Source: Neptunomonas japonica DSM 18939 (GTDB taxonomy: Bacteria; Pseudomonadota; Gammaproteobacteria; Pseudomonadales; Balneatricaceae). From it: a stretch of 64,000 nucleotides of DNA. The notes beneath the pieces are model-generated. The model had not been told where the DNA came from and searched no databases. It saw only the letters and a list, made by a program, of their open reading frames with translations. Every line of letters starts with the position of its first letter. The first letter of the stretch is position 1. The DNA lies in NCBI RefSeq assembly GCF_000422765.1, contig NZ_AUGR01000009.1:62001-126000 (forward strand), written 5' to 3'. The position numbers and the translations under genes were made by a program. Below are positions 1 to 7,689 of the stretch, in pieces.

Positions 1-738
1 GTTTTTACTGGTCATAGGCGTTGTCAGACCATAGTTTGGCAATTCTTCCTCTTTTTGAAAGGTGCCGAACAGGCGATCCCAAATGATCAAAATTCCGCCG
101 AAGTTCTTATCGATATACTTCTTATCAGAGCCATGGTGTACACGGTGATGGGACGGCGTATTAAACAGCCATTCGATCGGCCCAAGCTTTCCGATCACCT
201 CATTATGGAGCCAGAACTGATAAGCCTGTACGAGTACTTCACCGGCAAATATCAAGATAGGGTTGAAGCCCATCAGCACCAGTGGCAGGTGGAACATCAC
301 CGAAACCATCGGATCGAACAAACTGAAACGAAAAGCGGTGGCAGTGTTCATCATAGATGAACTGTGATGTACTGAATGTGCCAGCCAGAACAGTCGGACT
401 TTGTGAATAACATAGTGTTCGATGTAATAGGTTAGGTCAGCGAGCATAAGCACCAGTAAACCGGTGTGACCGTTGACCGGAAGCTTCCAAGGGATCATTT
501 CATGGATCATGAAGTACAGATAAACCCCGGCGCCGAATATAAAGATCTCAGCCAAATAATAAGGTACTTGAGTAAGTATGCTGGAAAGCGTTTCCAGAAA
601 GCGTTCACCACTGAATCGTTTAGTTATCAGATCATCAGTTAGCTCTAGAGCGATAAAGAAGACTGCGAACACCAAGGTCCAGTCATAGATGTCAAAAGAT
701 ATGAACTCAAAAAATTCCAGCCAGAGTTGTTCGTTCAT
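1..738 (-). CDS. Sterol desaturase / fatty acid hydroxylase family membrane protein (C-terminus cut by window edge)
   Basis: The frame is open from ATG at 738 to the window edge (246 codons, no stop seen). The protein has several hydrophobic segments and the eight-histidine signature of membrane di-iron hydroxylases: H108xxxH112, H121-S-V-H124-H125, H178, and H197-H198-R-V-H201-H202. This is the fatty acid hydroxylase/sterol desaturase fold, which uses O2 to hydroxylate lipids; the actual lipid cannot be read from sequence. It is the last visible gene of a leftward operon that starts with a TetR regulator (gaps of 9-11 bp), so it is probably repressed by that regulator. Family assignment is firm; substrate is unknown. 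Confidence 0.85.
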   Translation of the reverse strand, partial: MNEQLWLEFFEFISFDIYDWTLVFAVFFIALELTDDLITKRFSGERFLETLSSILTQVPYYLAEIFIFGAGVYLYFMIHEMIPWKLPVNGHTGLLVLMLADLTYYIEHYVIHKVRLFWLAHSVHHSSSMMNTATAFRFSLFDPMVSVMFHLPLVLMGFNPILIFAGEVLVQAYQFWLHNEVIGKLGPIEWLFNTPSHHRVHHGSDKKYIDKNFGGILIIWDRLFGTFQKEEELPNYGLTTPMTSKN

Positions 739-748
739 TTTAATCCCC

Positions 749-1351
749 TTACTGAATAGCCATGTAGGCTGTAAATTGGTCAATCTGATAGTCTGGTGTT
801 AGAAGGTAGATTTCATAGTCACCTTTAAACTTAAGCTGATTTACAAATTGGTTGGCCTTTGCCCAACTATCTAGAACGTATCTATGTGGCAGGACTATAT
901 ACTGACCTGGGTCTACACTGACGGCATGAATACGGCCATTTAACTTGAAGTTTTTCGGTGCTGGATATCCTAGCGTGACACTGATTTGGTTCTTTTTCTG
1001 GTTATAGCTGTGGTAAACGGCAAAGACTCTAAGTGGGTCCTTTGCTGTTAAAGCAGAAGCAAGGTCTTGTTGCGCAAATTCTTGCCAACTTTGATCCAGC
1101 TGATGCTGCACATCAGCTGAAAGGTCAATGCGACTTTCAATACCTACTATCACCGCACCGTCACTCACATAGGCTGTTTTGGGTGTGAGTGATTTTGTGG
1201 TGGGTTGCTGTGATGTATTGGTACCTGCGCTTGTATATGGCTGCTCAGAGGTTAGCGATGCCTGAATCAGCCAACCGAAAAAACCAAACATTATCAGTAT
1301 TGCTACAAAGTAAATAAGTCGAATAAATCCATTGTGCTTTGGCAGTGCCAT
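749..1351 (-). CDS. Membrane-anchored protein with GyrI-like effector-binding domain (tentative)
   Basis: 200 aa. One N-terminal membrane segment (about residues 10-30) is followed by a Ser/Thr/Gln-rich linker and a soluble domain of about 140 residues. The soluble part has the pattern of GyrI/AraC-type effector-binding domains: a strand with 'VTLGYPAP', then 'VDPGQYIVLP', then 'SWAKANQF', and a terminal 'YEIYLLTPDYQID'. Such domains bind small hydrophobic molecules. The gene lies between a 56-aa membrane peptide and the sterol desaturase in the TetR operon, so it could bind or sense a lipid-like compound handled by its neighbours; that is inference. The fold call rests on pattern only. Confidence 0.5.
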   Translation of the reverse strand: MALPKHNGFIRLIYFVAILIMFGFFGWLIQASLTSEQPYTSAGTNTSQQPTTKSLTPKTAYVSDGAVIVGIESRIDLSADVQHQLDQSWQEFAQQDLASALTAKDPLRVFAVYHSYNQKKNQISVTLGYPAPKNFKLNGRIHAVSVDPGQYIVLPHRYVLDSWAKANQFVNQLKFKGDYEIYLLTPDYQIDQFTAYMAIQ

Positions 1352-1362
1352 TGTTCAATCTC

Positions 1363-1533
1363 CTACCAGTAGAAACAAGATACTGCGACCAGTATCCAAA
1401 CGAGAATTAGAATCCAATAGCTCCAAGGATCTTGATTTCGGAAATACTCACGGTGTAACCAGACGGAGCCTGCATACAGATCCCACGCAACCCAAAGTAG
1501 AAGTGCAATACCTAGAATAGATGTCCACGCCAT
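1363..1533 (-). CDS. Small two-helix membrane protein, 56 aa, unknown
   Basis: ATG at 1533, stop at 1363-1365. A strong ribosome site (AAGGAGACTG on the minus strand) precedes it by a few bases. The peptide is almost entirely hydrophobic: a first helix from 'SILGIALLLWVAW' and a second from 'WSYWILILVWILVAV', separated by a charged turn (HREYFRNQDP). It begins 11 bp after the TetR stop and ends 11 bp before the next gene, so it fits tightly in the operon. Unusually rich in tryptophan (7 of 56). No family recognised. Short, but position, ribosome site and composition support it. Confidence 0.6.
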   Translation of the reverse strand: MAWTSILGIALLLWVAWDLYAGSVWLHREYFRNQDPWSYWILILVWILVAVSCFYW

Positions 1534-1544
1534 GATCAGTCTCC

Positions 1545-2135
1545 TTATTTTGTCGCAGGAATTAACGTATTAACTAACAGCTCCGCTGCCCTGCGTGCAG
1601 AGGGACGGTATTGTGCGCTCATATTCAGCGGAGCCAGTGAATCAAGGTTGAAATAGATCGACACCAAGCCAAAGGCAATTGCATTAAGGTGTTCATCATC
1701 GGCTGATGGGTTGTCACGTAATAAGATAAATTTCATATCGTTGGTGAAGCGGCTCATCCATGCCTGCATCTGTTTACGTAATGGCTCATCCTGACCAGCA
1801 GCAAAGATCAAAGACTCGATAACCAAGACAAACTCAGCATCACTGTGATCCTCGGTAAACAGGCCATTGAGCAACGCAGAGGTAATATCTTGTTCAGGTA
1901 GGTAGCTGATGAATTCAGACCACTGTTTGTCTGATCGCTCAATTACCCGGTCGGCAAGCTGTGTTACTAGCTCTGTACGATTACCAGCAAAGTGTCGTAC
2001 TAAGCTTCGTTGTAATCCAGCTTCTTCAGAAATGCGTTCCAATGTGCTGCCTTCAAGGCCATAGCGCGCCACACAGCGCTGCAGGGCTTGTAATATCTGC
2101 TCGGTTCTCTCTGCTTTTTTACTCGGACGTCCCAT
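1545..2135 (-). CDS. TetR/AcrR family transcriptional regulator
   Basis: 196 aa, usual TetR length. The N-terminal 60 residues hold the helix-turn-helix: basic start (MGRPSKKAERTEQIL), 'YGLEGSTLERISEEAGLQRSLVRHFAGNRTEL'-type pattern with recognition helix near residues 42-50. The C-terminal ligand-binding domain is all-helical and not assignable to a ligand. It is first gene of the leftward operon and is divergent from an ABC membrane-domain gene at 2247. The 111-bp gap holds two copies of the same 20-bp palindrome, so it probably represses itself and both operons. Confidence 0.85.
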   Translation of the reverse strand: MGRPSKKAERTEQILQALQRCVARYGLEGSTLERISEEAGLQRSLVRHFAGNRTELVTQLADRVIERSDKQWSEFISYLPEQDITSALLNGLFTEDHSDAEFVLVIESLIFAAGQDEPLRKQMQAWMSRFTNDMKFILLRDNPSADDEHLNAIAFGLVSIYFNLDSLAPLNMSAQYRPSARRAAELLVNTLIPATK

Positions 2136-2164
2136 AGTTTTTACTCTGCTTTATAACTGTCTTT

Positions 2165-2184
2165 TATTATCAATAATGACAATA
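2165..2184. promoter_or_regulatory. Putative TetR operator, copy 1
   Basis: 20-bp palindrome TATTATCA-N4-TGACAATA, with one mismatch between the arms. It matches the copy at 2201-2220 in 15 of 16 arm positions and is 36 bp from it start to start. It lies in the intergenic region shared by the TetR gene and the divergent membrane gene. Confidence 0.65.
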
Positions 2185-2200
2185 TATAATGCAGATTATT

Positions 2201-2220
2201 TATTGTCAATTGTGACAATA
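2201..2220. promoter_or_regulatory. Putative TetR operator, copy 2
   Basis: Perfect 8-4-8 palindrome TATTGTCA-N4-TGACAATA, 27 bp before the ATG at 2247. Two such sites in an AT-rich divergent promoter region next to a TetR gene are the expected operator arrangement. Confidence 0.7.
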
Positions 2221-2246
2221 AATTTTTATAGAATAAAGGTAATGCT

Positions 2247-3110
2247 ATGCTGTCTGGTACGTTGAATCTAAAATTACTGTTAAGAAAATATTCGTCCGGT
2301 ATAGCTGTTACTTGGGGATTAGTGCTGCTAGAAAATTGCCTATTAGCTCTCATTCCGTTATTCATCGGCTTTTCAATTGATGATCTTCTGGCGGGAGTGA
2401 CGGATCAGTTGATGGTTCTCTTTATGGTAATGGTACTGCTGACAATCATTGCTGTACTGCGACGTATATATGACACCCGTATGTATGGAGCAATCAAAGT
2501 AGCGCTTGGGCTTGAACTCGATCAACGCAATACAATGCTTAATATTTCGATTCGTAGTGCTAGGCTCGACATGTCCCGGGAACTCGTCTGTTTTTTAGAA
2601 GATGGTGTGCCGGAACTAATCACCGGGCTTACTCAGATTATTATTTCGCTGGTCATACTGGCATCTTTTAGCTCCATACTTGCTGCAAACGCCGCCGGTA
2701 TGATTCTGATAATGGTAATACTCTATGGTTTTTTTCATCACTCATTCTTACGATTGAACCAGGCACTGAATAACCAAACTGAACGTCAGGTAGCGTTGCT
2801 GGCACTAGGGTTTAAAACAAGCTTGCACAAGCATTTGAGTTTACTGTTTCGCTGGGAAGTGAAACTGTCTGATCGGGAAGCCATTCTTTATGGTCTGATT
2901 TTTCTGGTGGTAACGGGATTTATTGTTGCTAATCTATGGGCTGCAACAGCAATGCCTGAGATCTCTGCAGGTACTATTTTTACTATCGTTACTTATTCAT
3001 GGGAGTTTGTGCAGGCAGCACTGGTACTCCCTATAACCCTGCAAGGGTTAACCCGATTACAAGAGATCACCTGTCGCATTAATCAAACAGACAGTTCTAA
3101 GGCTCAGTAA
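2247..3110 (+). CDS. ABC transporter six-transmembrane domain protein lacking an ATPase domain
   Basis: 287 aa. Ribosome site AAAGG lies seven bases before ATG 2247. Hydrophobic segments fit the type 1 exporter membrane domain ('TWGLVLLENCLLALIPLFIG' near the start, further segments near 55-75, 130-165 and 215-270), matching the ABC_membrane_3 type domain (PF13748). No Walker A, signature or Walker B motif follows; the gene stops at the end of the membrane domain. It is divergent from the TetR gene over shared operators. Either it works with an ATPase encoded elsewhere or it has a non-transport role. Confidence 0.7.
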   Translation: MLSGTLNLKLLLRKYSSGIAVTWGLVLLENCLLALIPLFIGFSIDDLLAGVTDQLMVLFMVMVLLTIIAVLRRIYDTRMYGAIKVALGLELDQRNTMLNISIRSARLDMSRELVCFLEDGVPELITGLTQIIISLVILASFSSILAANAAGMILIMVILYGFFHHSFLRLNQALNNQTERQVALLALGFKTSLHKHLSLLFRWEVKLSDREAILYGLIFLVVTGFIVANLWAATAMPEISAGTIFTIVTYSWEFVQAALVLPITLQGLTRLQEITCRINQTDSSKAQ

Positions 3111-3250
3111 TTAGCTGACAGAAAAAGTATGTTGAATACCTCAAGAAAAAAAGATCGCTTTGGGCCGACACCTGCCATTGTCTTTCGCCCATTCAACATT
3201 TGCTTTAATGGATTTAGGTGGCTGGACAAGGGTTTTTGGGGACTCGACGT

Positions 3251-4453
3251 TTATAACGCTATGCTGGCCTTTACGCCTCGGTAATAACAGTAGGCTGCCA
3301 GTAGCACCATGCTTAGCAGAACAAGAGGCAGTACAACCAGGCCCGTCTTCATTAGTAGCGGTGTTAGCTGAGCCATGAGTGAGCCTATCAACAGTTGAAG
3401 AAAGCCGAGCATGCCGGTAGCAGTAGCTTTGGCTCCGCTGGTAGCGGATATGGCACTGGCTTGGGCATTCGGTTGACTTAAGCCTCTGCCAAAAGTGAAC
3501 AGGGCCATCGGTAGGAACAAGCTCAAGTAGCTGGGGGAACCTGCTATGAACAGGCCCAGCATTAGTAGGCTGCCTATACCAGAAATATAGTTTCCTAGTT
3601 TGATCATTCGGTCGGTACCCACTTTTGCAGATACTTTTCCTGCGGTCAGGCTCCCTAACCAGAAACCGCCAGCAACCAGTATGAACCAGTTACCATAATC
3701 CACTGGGCTGCCTTGCATATGCTTAGCTACAACAAAGGGAGCGCTGGTAATAAAGATAAAGAAACCACACGCTATCATGGTGCAGGATAGGGCGTACCAG
3801 AGGTAACCGGGTGAAGACAAAACGCTGTTATAGCGTTTAAAGCTTTCAAGGAAACTTCTGTTTTGCTGATCGATCTGATTTGACTCTGGCAGGTAAAAAA
3901 GTGCTCCCAGCCACACGACTGATCCCAGAATCATCGAAAGCCAAAATACGCTTTGCCAACCTGCGAGTAGGTTAAGATAACCACCCATAGTGGGGGCAAT
4001 TGCTTGTGCGCTAGCGATCCCCAAGGTGATATAGCCGAGCATACCGGCAGCTTGGTCTTTTCCGTGTTGGTCCAAAACAATACTTCGTGCTAGTAGCATT
4101 CCAGTACAACCTCCGGCGGCTTGTAGCACACGTGCTAACAATAATTGCCAGACTTCAGTAGCCATAACACCGAGTAAACACCCCGCGATATGCAGGATAA
4201 AGCCCCACAGCAACACCGGCCTACGGCCATAACGATCGGCCAGAGGCCCGCTTATCAGCTGGCCGATCGCGAGTGTAAAAAGGTATAGGGTAAAGCCCAG
4301 CTGGATAGTGAAAGTACTGGTGTTAAATGTAACGGCTAGCTCCGGCATGACCGGAGCAAAGATATTAAGCGCAACAGGGCTGGCTATCGCCATGCCCGCG
4401 AGTAATGAAACTGGTGTTGTAGACGGCGCTTTATTCTTAAAGACTGAAAACAA
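3251..4453 (-). CDS. MFS transporter, Bcr/CflA (drug:H+ antiporter) type
   Basis: 400 aa with about 12 membrane segments. MFS motif A is present after TM2 ('GPLADRYGRRP', about residues 69-79), and the spacing and 'QLISGPLADRYGRRPVLL' context fit the Bcr/CflA group. The start appears to be TTG at 4453, because the first ATG in frame (residue 21) would remove half of TM1; an AGGA element precedes the TTG. The start overlaps the hpaD end by 17 bp, so the two are co-transcribed and probably translationally coupled. It may move an aromatic acid or a related compound; the substrate is not shown by sequence. Confidence 0.8.
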   Translation of the reverse strand: MFSVFKNKAPSTTPVSLLAGMAIASPVALNIFAPVMPELAVTFNTSTFTIQLGFTLYLFTLAIGQLISGPLADRYGRRPVLLWGFILHIAGCLLGVMATEVWQLLLARVLQAAGGCTGMLLARSIVLDQHGKDQAAGMLGYITLGIASAQAIAPTMGGYLNLLAGWQSVFWLSMILGSVVWLGALFYLPESNQIDQQNRSFLESFKRYNSVLSSPGYLWYALSCTMIACGFFIFITSAPFVVAKHMQGSPVDYGNWFILVAGGFWLGSLTAGKVSAKVGTDRMIKLGNYISGIGSLLMLGLFIAGSPSYLSLFLPMALFTFGRGLSQPNAQASAISATSGAKATATGMLGFLQLLIGSLMAQLTPLLMKTGLVVLPLVLLSMVLLAAYCYYRGVKASIAL

Positions 4454-5288
4454 CGTTTACTTGTCCTGTTCCTGAGCTAGGGAAATATTCACCAATTATC
4501 TCACCTTTACCCTGATACTCATCCCACCCCAGTGCGCCAAATAGCATGGCTGTATCATGCATACCGCCTTCGCCAGAACAAAGGTTTGCATAGTCAGGCA
4601 GCATCTTTAAGAAGGTGGCGTTATCGCCTTGTTGCCAAAGATCTAATACGCGAAGGTCAACCTGGCGGTTAAATTCTTTGGAGATAGTAAAGGTGCCGTT
4701 ATTTGCTTCGTAATCGTCATTAGCCCAAATCTGGTGAGATAACGACCCTGAAGCCAGTACCATTACTTTACTATCACTGGCTTCAATCGCTTCACGAATA
4801 GCTTCGCCAAGGATACGTGATGATTCAAGACTATGGACGCTACACCAACCGGAAATAGAGACGATTTTTAGGTCAGCTTCCTCATTCATATAATACATAG
4901 GCACTAAGGTGCCATATTCAAGTGTAAGCGAATCAACTTGATGGGAGAGGGTATAAACGCCTTTATCTGTCGCTTTCTTTGCTATTAAATCGCCAAGTTC
5001 AGGGTTACCTTGGTAATCGTATTCCATGTTCTGAATAAAGTGAGGAAACTCGTGGCTGGTGTAATTGCCTTTAAAACGGCTATTAGAATTTATATGGTAA
5101 CCGTTGTTCACAAGCCAGTGGGTGTCTATAACAACAACGGTATCAGCGCCCGCTTCGCGAGCACGGCGAGCAATCTCTTTATGTCCATCGATAGCTTGCT
5201 TGCGACAGCCCTCCAAACGTCCGGGCTGCTCCGATAACAGCATCGTTGGCACGTGAGTTATCTTCGCCGCCAGTACAATTTCGCCCAT
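4437..5288 (-). CDS. hpaD: 3,4-dihydroxyphenylacetate (homoprotocatechuate) 2,3-dioxygenase
   Basis: 283 aa, the same length as E. coli HpaD, and recognisable through its whole length ('AAKITHVPTMLLSE', 'AIDGHKEI', 'VVIDTHWLVN', 'PELGDLI', 'LEYGTLVPM', 'GSLSH', 'SSGTGQVN'). It is a LigB-type (class III) extradiol enzyme. Likely Fe(II) ligands are His12, His57 and Glu240. It cleaves the ring of homoprotocatechuate to 5-carboxymethyl-2-hydroxymuconic semialdehyde. The later pathway genes (hpaE, hpaF, hpaG, hpaH, hpaI) are absent nearby, which is odd: only a transporter and a MarR regulator accompany it. Confidence 0.9.
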   Translation of the reverse strand: MGEIVLAAKITHVPTMLLSEQPGRLEGCRKQAIDGHKEIARRAREAGADTVVVIDTHWLVNNGYHINSNSRFKGNYTSHEFPHFIQNMEYDYQGNPELGDLIAKKATDKGVYTLSHQVDSLTLEYGTLVPMYYMNEEADLKIVSISGWCSVHSLESSRILGEAIREAIEASDSKVMVLASGSLSHQIWANDDYEANNGTFTISKEFNRQVDLRVLDLWQQGDNATFLKMLPDYANLCSGEGGMHDTAMLFGALGWDEYQGKGEIIGEYFPSSGTGQVNVVFSL

Positions 5289-5379
5289 TGTGTTACCTCA
5301 CTTAGTATTGTTATCAGTATAAGCCATCTGACTGTGTGCTTTACACCTAACCAATATGGATGGCTAATGTGATTATTAG

Positions 5380-5421
5380 TTAATATATTAAGTACATGCT
5401 CAGAGATTAGTTAACATGTTA
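5380..5421. promoter_or_regulatory. Palindromes upstream of hpaD, candidate HpaR operator
   Basis: Two AT-rich palindromes, TTAATATATTAA (5380-5391) and TAACATGTTA (5412-5421), lie 92-133 bp upstream of the hpaD start in the hpaR-hpaD gap. MarR proteins usually bind such short symmetric AT-rich sites. Binding by HpaR is inferred from position only. Confidence 0.4.
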
Positions 5422-5506
5422 TCTATTGTCAATAGGCAAGGTAAAAATCAAATGTGCTGATTATCGTATGAAAGGTAATATAGGTGGTGTTGCGAATGAT
5501 ACTTTA

Positions 5507-5533
5507 AAACCCGATATGGTTATATGCGGGTTT
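5507..5533 (-). terminator. Probable rho-independent terminator of hpaR
   Basis: AAACCCG (5507-5513) pairs with CGGGTTT (5527-5533) over a 13-nt loop. Read on the minus strand it follows the hpaR stop by 17 bp and ends in TTTT. It separates hpaR from the hpaD promoter region. Confidence 0.55.
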
Positions 5534-5549
5534 GTAAAAGTAAGTTTCT

Positions 5550-5972
5550 TTACGGCTTGATTGAGGCGAGCTCTTGTAACAGTTTTGAAAGCTGATCTAG
5601 CTTTTCTGGACCAAAACGTTCTGCAAATAATTGATAGTGAGCGTCGACTTCTGGGCTAATTTGTTCGAACAGTTGTAAAGCCTGCTCAGTTAATTTTATC
5701 AGTGTACGGCGCTGGTCTTCAGCTGATTTACGCCTCTCTATGTAACCTTGTTGTTCAAGCCGCTTAATAATGCCTGTTAAACTCGGACTAAGGATGCAAC
5801 AAATGTCTGCGAGTTGTTTGGACTCAAGTTCGTCGTAAGCTTTTAGTGCTCGAAGAACACGCCATTGCTGCTCGGTTAGGTTGTTTTTCTGTAATAGCGG
5901 GCGGAAAAACTGCATGGATGCTTCGCGAGCTTTGAGCAATTGTAACGGGATCGAGTCTTCAAACTTGCGCAT
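5550..5972 (-). CDS. hpaR: MarR family regulator of homoprotocatechuate catabolism
   Basis: 140 aa from ATG 5972; GAGAAG lies seven bases upstream. A TTG five codons earlier is open but less likely. It aligns by eye with E. coli HpaR: 'LLKAREASMQFFRPLL', 'NLTEQQWRVLRAL', 'CILSPSLTGIIKRLEQQGYI', then the wing 'DQRRTLIKLT'. The winged helix covers about residues 35-105. It is upstream of hpaD in the same direction and is expected to repress it until an aromatic ligand binds. A near-palindrome TTCTCAATTAAGAA just before its start could serve autoregulation. Confidence 0.8.
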   Translation of the reverse strand: MRKFEDSIPLQLLKAREASMQFFRPLLQKNNLTEQQWRVLRALKAYDELESKQLADICCILSPSLTGIIKRLEQQGYIERRKSAEDQRRTLIKLTEQALQLFEQISPEVDAHYQLFAERFGPEKLDQLSKLLQELASIKP

Positions 5973-6110
5973 TATTAGTCTTCTCAATTAAGAATAGCTA
6001 ATTGTTACGGTTAAAAGGTTCTTCTGCAAGCGCTTCATGTGATTGCAGTCGCCTAAACATGTTGTCTTGCTTCTCGTTTAAGAAAAATTAAAGTCAGCTG
6101 TTCTCTATAG

Positions 6111-7577
6111 TTAGCTATCTTTCCAGCTATTACGTTTTCGATAAATTGTTGCTGCACTAATTTGCAGGTAGTGAGCAGCAGTGGGAATATTGCCTCCACA
6201 TAAGTCGATTGCATGCTCTATGGCTTCTCGTTCGATATCAGCAATAGGGCGAATGATAGTTGCGAGTTTATCTTGCATCCTTTGTTGCACTTCAACAGGC
6301 GAGTGACGTTCATGCATTGAAGTCGAGCGAGGAGTCGAAAAACCTGTATGTTCCTGGTTGATAACGTGAGTAGGGCGTACTTGAATAGCAGGAGTGTAGT
6401 TATCTAACGGCGCTGGCAACATATGAGGGGTGACACTCTCACCATTATTAAGCACGACGATATTACGGATGACGTTTTGTAGCTGTCTTACATTGCCTGG
6501 CCAGTCGTAATTGCTAAGAATGAGTTCTGTTTCTGTATCAAAACTGCAAAAATCCTTACCTTCTTCTTTTGTGTATTGTTCAAGAAAGCTACGGGAAATT
6601 TCAATAATATCGTTTTCCCGTTCTCTAAGCGGTGGAAGGTGAATCGGAAGCACATGAAGCCTGTAATAAAGATCTTCTCGAAAGTTACCGGCTTGGACTT
6701 CTGCCATAGGGTCTTTATTACTGGCGCAGAGAATTCTTACATCAACTTTTTCGGTTTTATTACTACCCACTTTTTGCAAGGTGCCGGTTTGCAGGAAACG
6801 TAATAATTTTGATTGGAGTGAGAGCTCCATTTCGCAAATTTCATCAAGAAATAAAGTACCGCCTTTAGCTGCACTCGCCGCTCCGTCTCTGTCACTGACC
6901 GCACCGGTGAAAGCACCTTTAACATGACCAAATATTTCGCTCTCAATTAAGTCTTTAGGAATGGCGCTACAATTCAGTGCAATAAACGCAGCTTTGTTTC
7001 GATCACTACGTTGATGGACAGCCTCAGCACAGACCTCTTTACCCGTGCCGCTTTCGCCAGTAATAAAGATGGTAGCGCGTGAGCTTGCAGCACTATCGAT
7101 AACTTGATAGACCCGCTGCATTGATAGAGAAGAGCCAATAAAACCACAAAAATTATTACGATCTATCTCTTCACGGTAAGTCTCGACTATCTGTTTAAGT
7201 TTATGATTTTCAAGAGTATTATCTAACGTTGTTAATAGCCTGTCTTTAGTGAATGGCTTGACTAGATAGTCTTTTGCACCCAACTGCATTGCTTCAATGG
7301 CGGTGTTCATAGAGCAGTCGCCAGTAGTGACAATGACTTCAACGAGCAGCTCTTGGGCTTTAATATGCTTAAGGATTTCTAGACCGTTCATATCGGGAAG
7401 GGTGAGATCCAATAGAATGGCGTCGAAGTTATTTGTTGCTATAGCCGATAGGGCATCTTGCCCTGTTTTCTCATGCTGTACCTGGTAGGCATTACCTGTC
7501 AGGTAGCTGCGGTAAACGGCAGCCATGGAAATATCATCTTCTATTAATAGAACTCTGGTTATATCAGGAACGGGCAT
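6111..7577 (-). CDS. Sigma-54-dependent response regulator, SypG/LuxO-like
   Basis: 488 aa in three domains. Receiver (about 8-120) with acidic pair E13-D14-D15, phospho-acceptor D57 ('LLDLTLPDMNG') and K107. AAA+ domain (about 145-375) with Walker A 'GESGTGKE' (174-181), the sigma-54 contact loop GAFTGA (221-226) and Walker B 'GTLFLDE'. C-terminal Fis-type helix-turn-helix (about 445-485, 'AAHYLQISAATIYRKR'). All residues needed for an active NtrC-type activator are present. It is divergent from the SypE-like gene and sits beside an exopolysaccharide locus with six sigma-54 promoters, the same arrangement as V. fischeri sypG. No cognate histidine kinase is adjacent. Confidence 0.85.
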   Translation of the reverse strand: MPVPDITRVLLIEDDISMAAVYRSYLTGNAYQVQHEKTGQDALSAIATNNFDAILLDLTLPDMNGLEILKHIKAQELLVEVIVTTGDCSMNTAIEAMQLGAKDYLVKPFTKDRLLTTLDNTLENHKLKQIVETYREEIDRNNFCGFIGSSLSMQRVYQVIDSAASSRATIFITGESGTGKEVCAEAVHQRSDRNKAAFIALNCSAIPKDLIESEIFGHVKGAFTGAVSDRDGAASAAKGGTLFLDEICEMELSLQSKLLRFLQTGTLQKVGSNKTEKVDVRILCASNKDPMAEVQAGNFREDLYYRLHVLPIHLPPLRERENDIIEISRSFLEQYTKEEGKDFCSFDTETELILSNYDWPGNVRQLQNVIRNIVVLNNGESVTPHMLPAPLDNYTPAIQVRPTHVINQEHTGFSTPRSTSMHERHSPVEVQQRMQDKLATIIRPIADIEREAIEHAIDLCGGNIPTAAHYLQISAATIYRKRNSWKDS

Positions 7578-7689
7578 TGGACATCCTCTCCAGCCAAATT
7601 GCTAACTTTAGACTAGGCTACAGGTAGGCGAGGCGCAACTGACAACGCATTGAATCTACGCGTTTAATTGAGTGATTGCGGTGAAATAT

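Noticed and set aside
3129-3284. 51-aa plus-strand ORF with an Arg/Phe-rich peptide, overlapping the end of the MFS gene
   Set aside because: No clear ribosome site, overlaps the MFS coding end by 34 bp and resembles nothing; kept out of the gene list.
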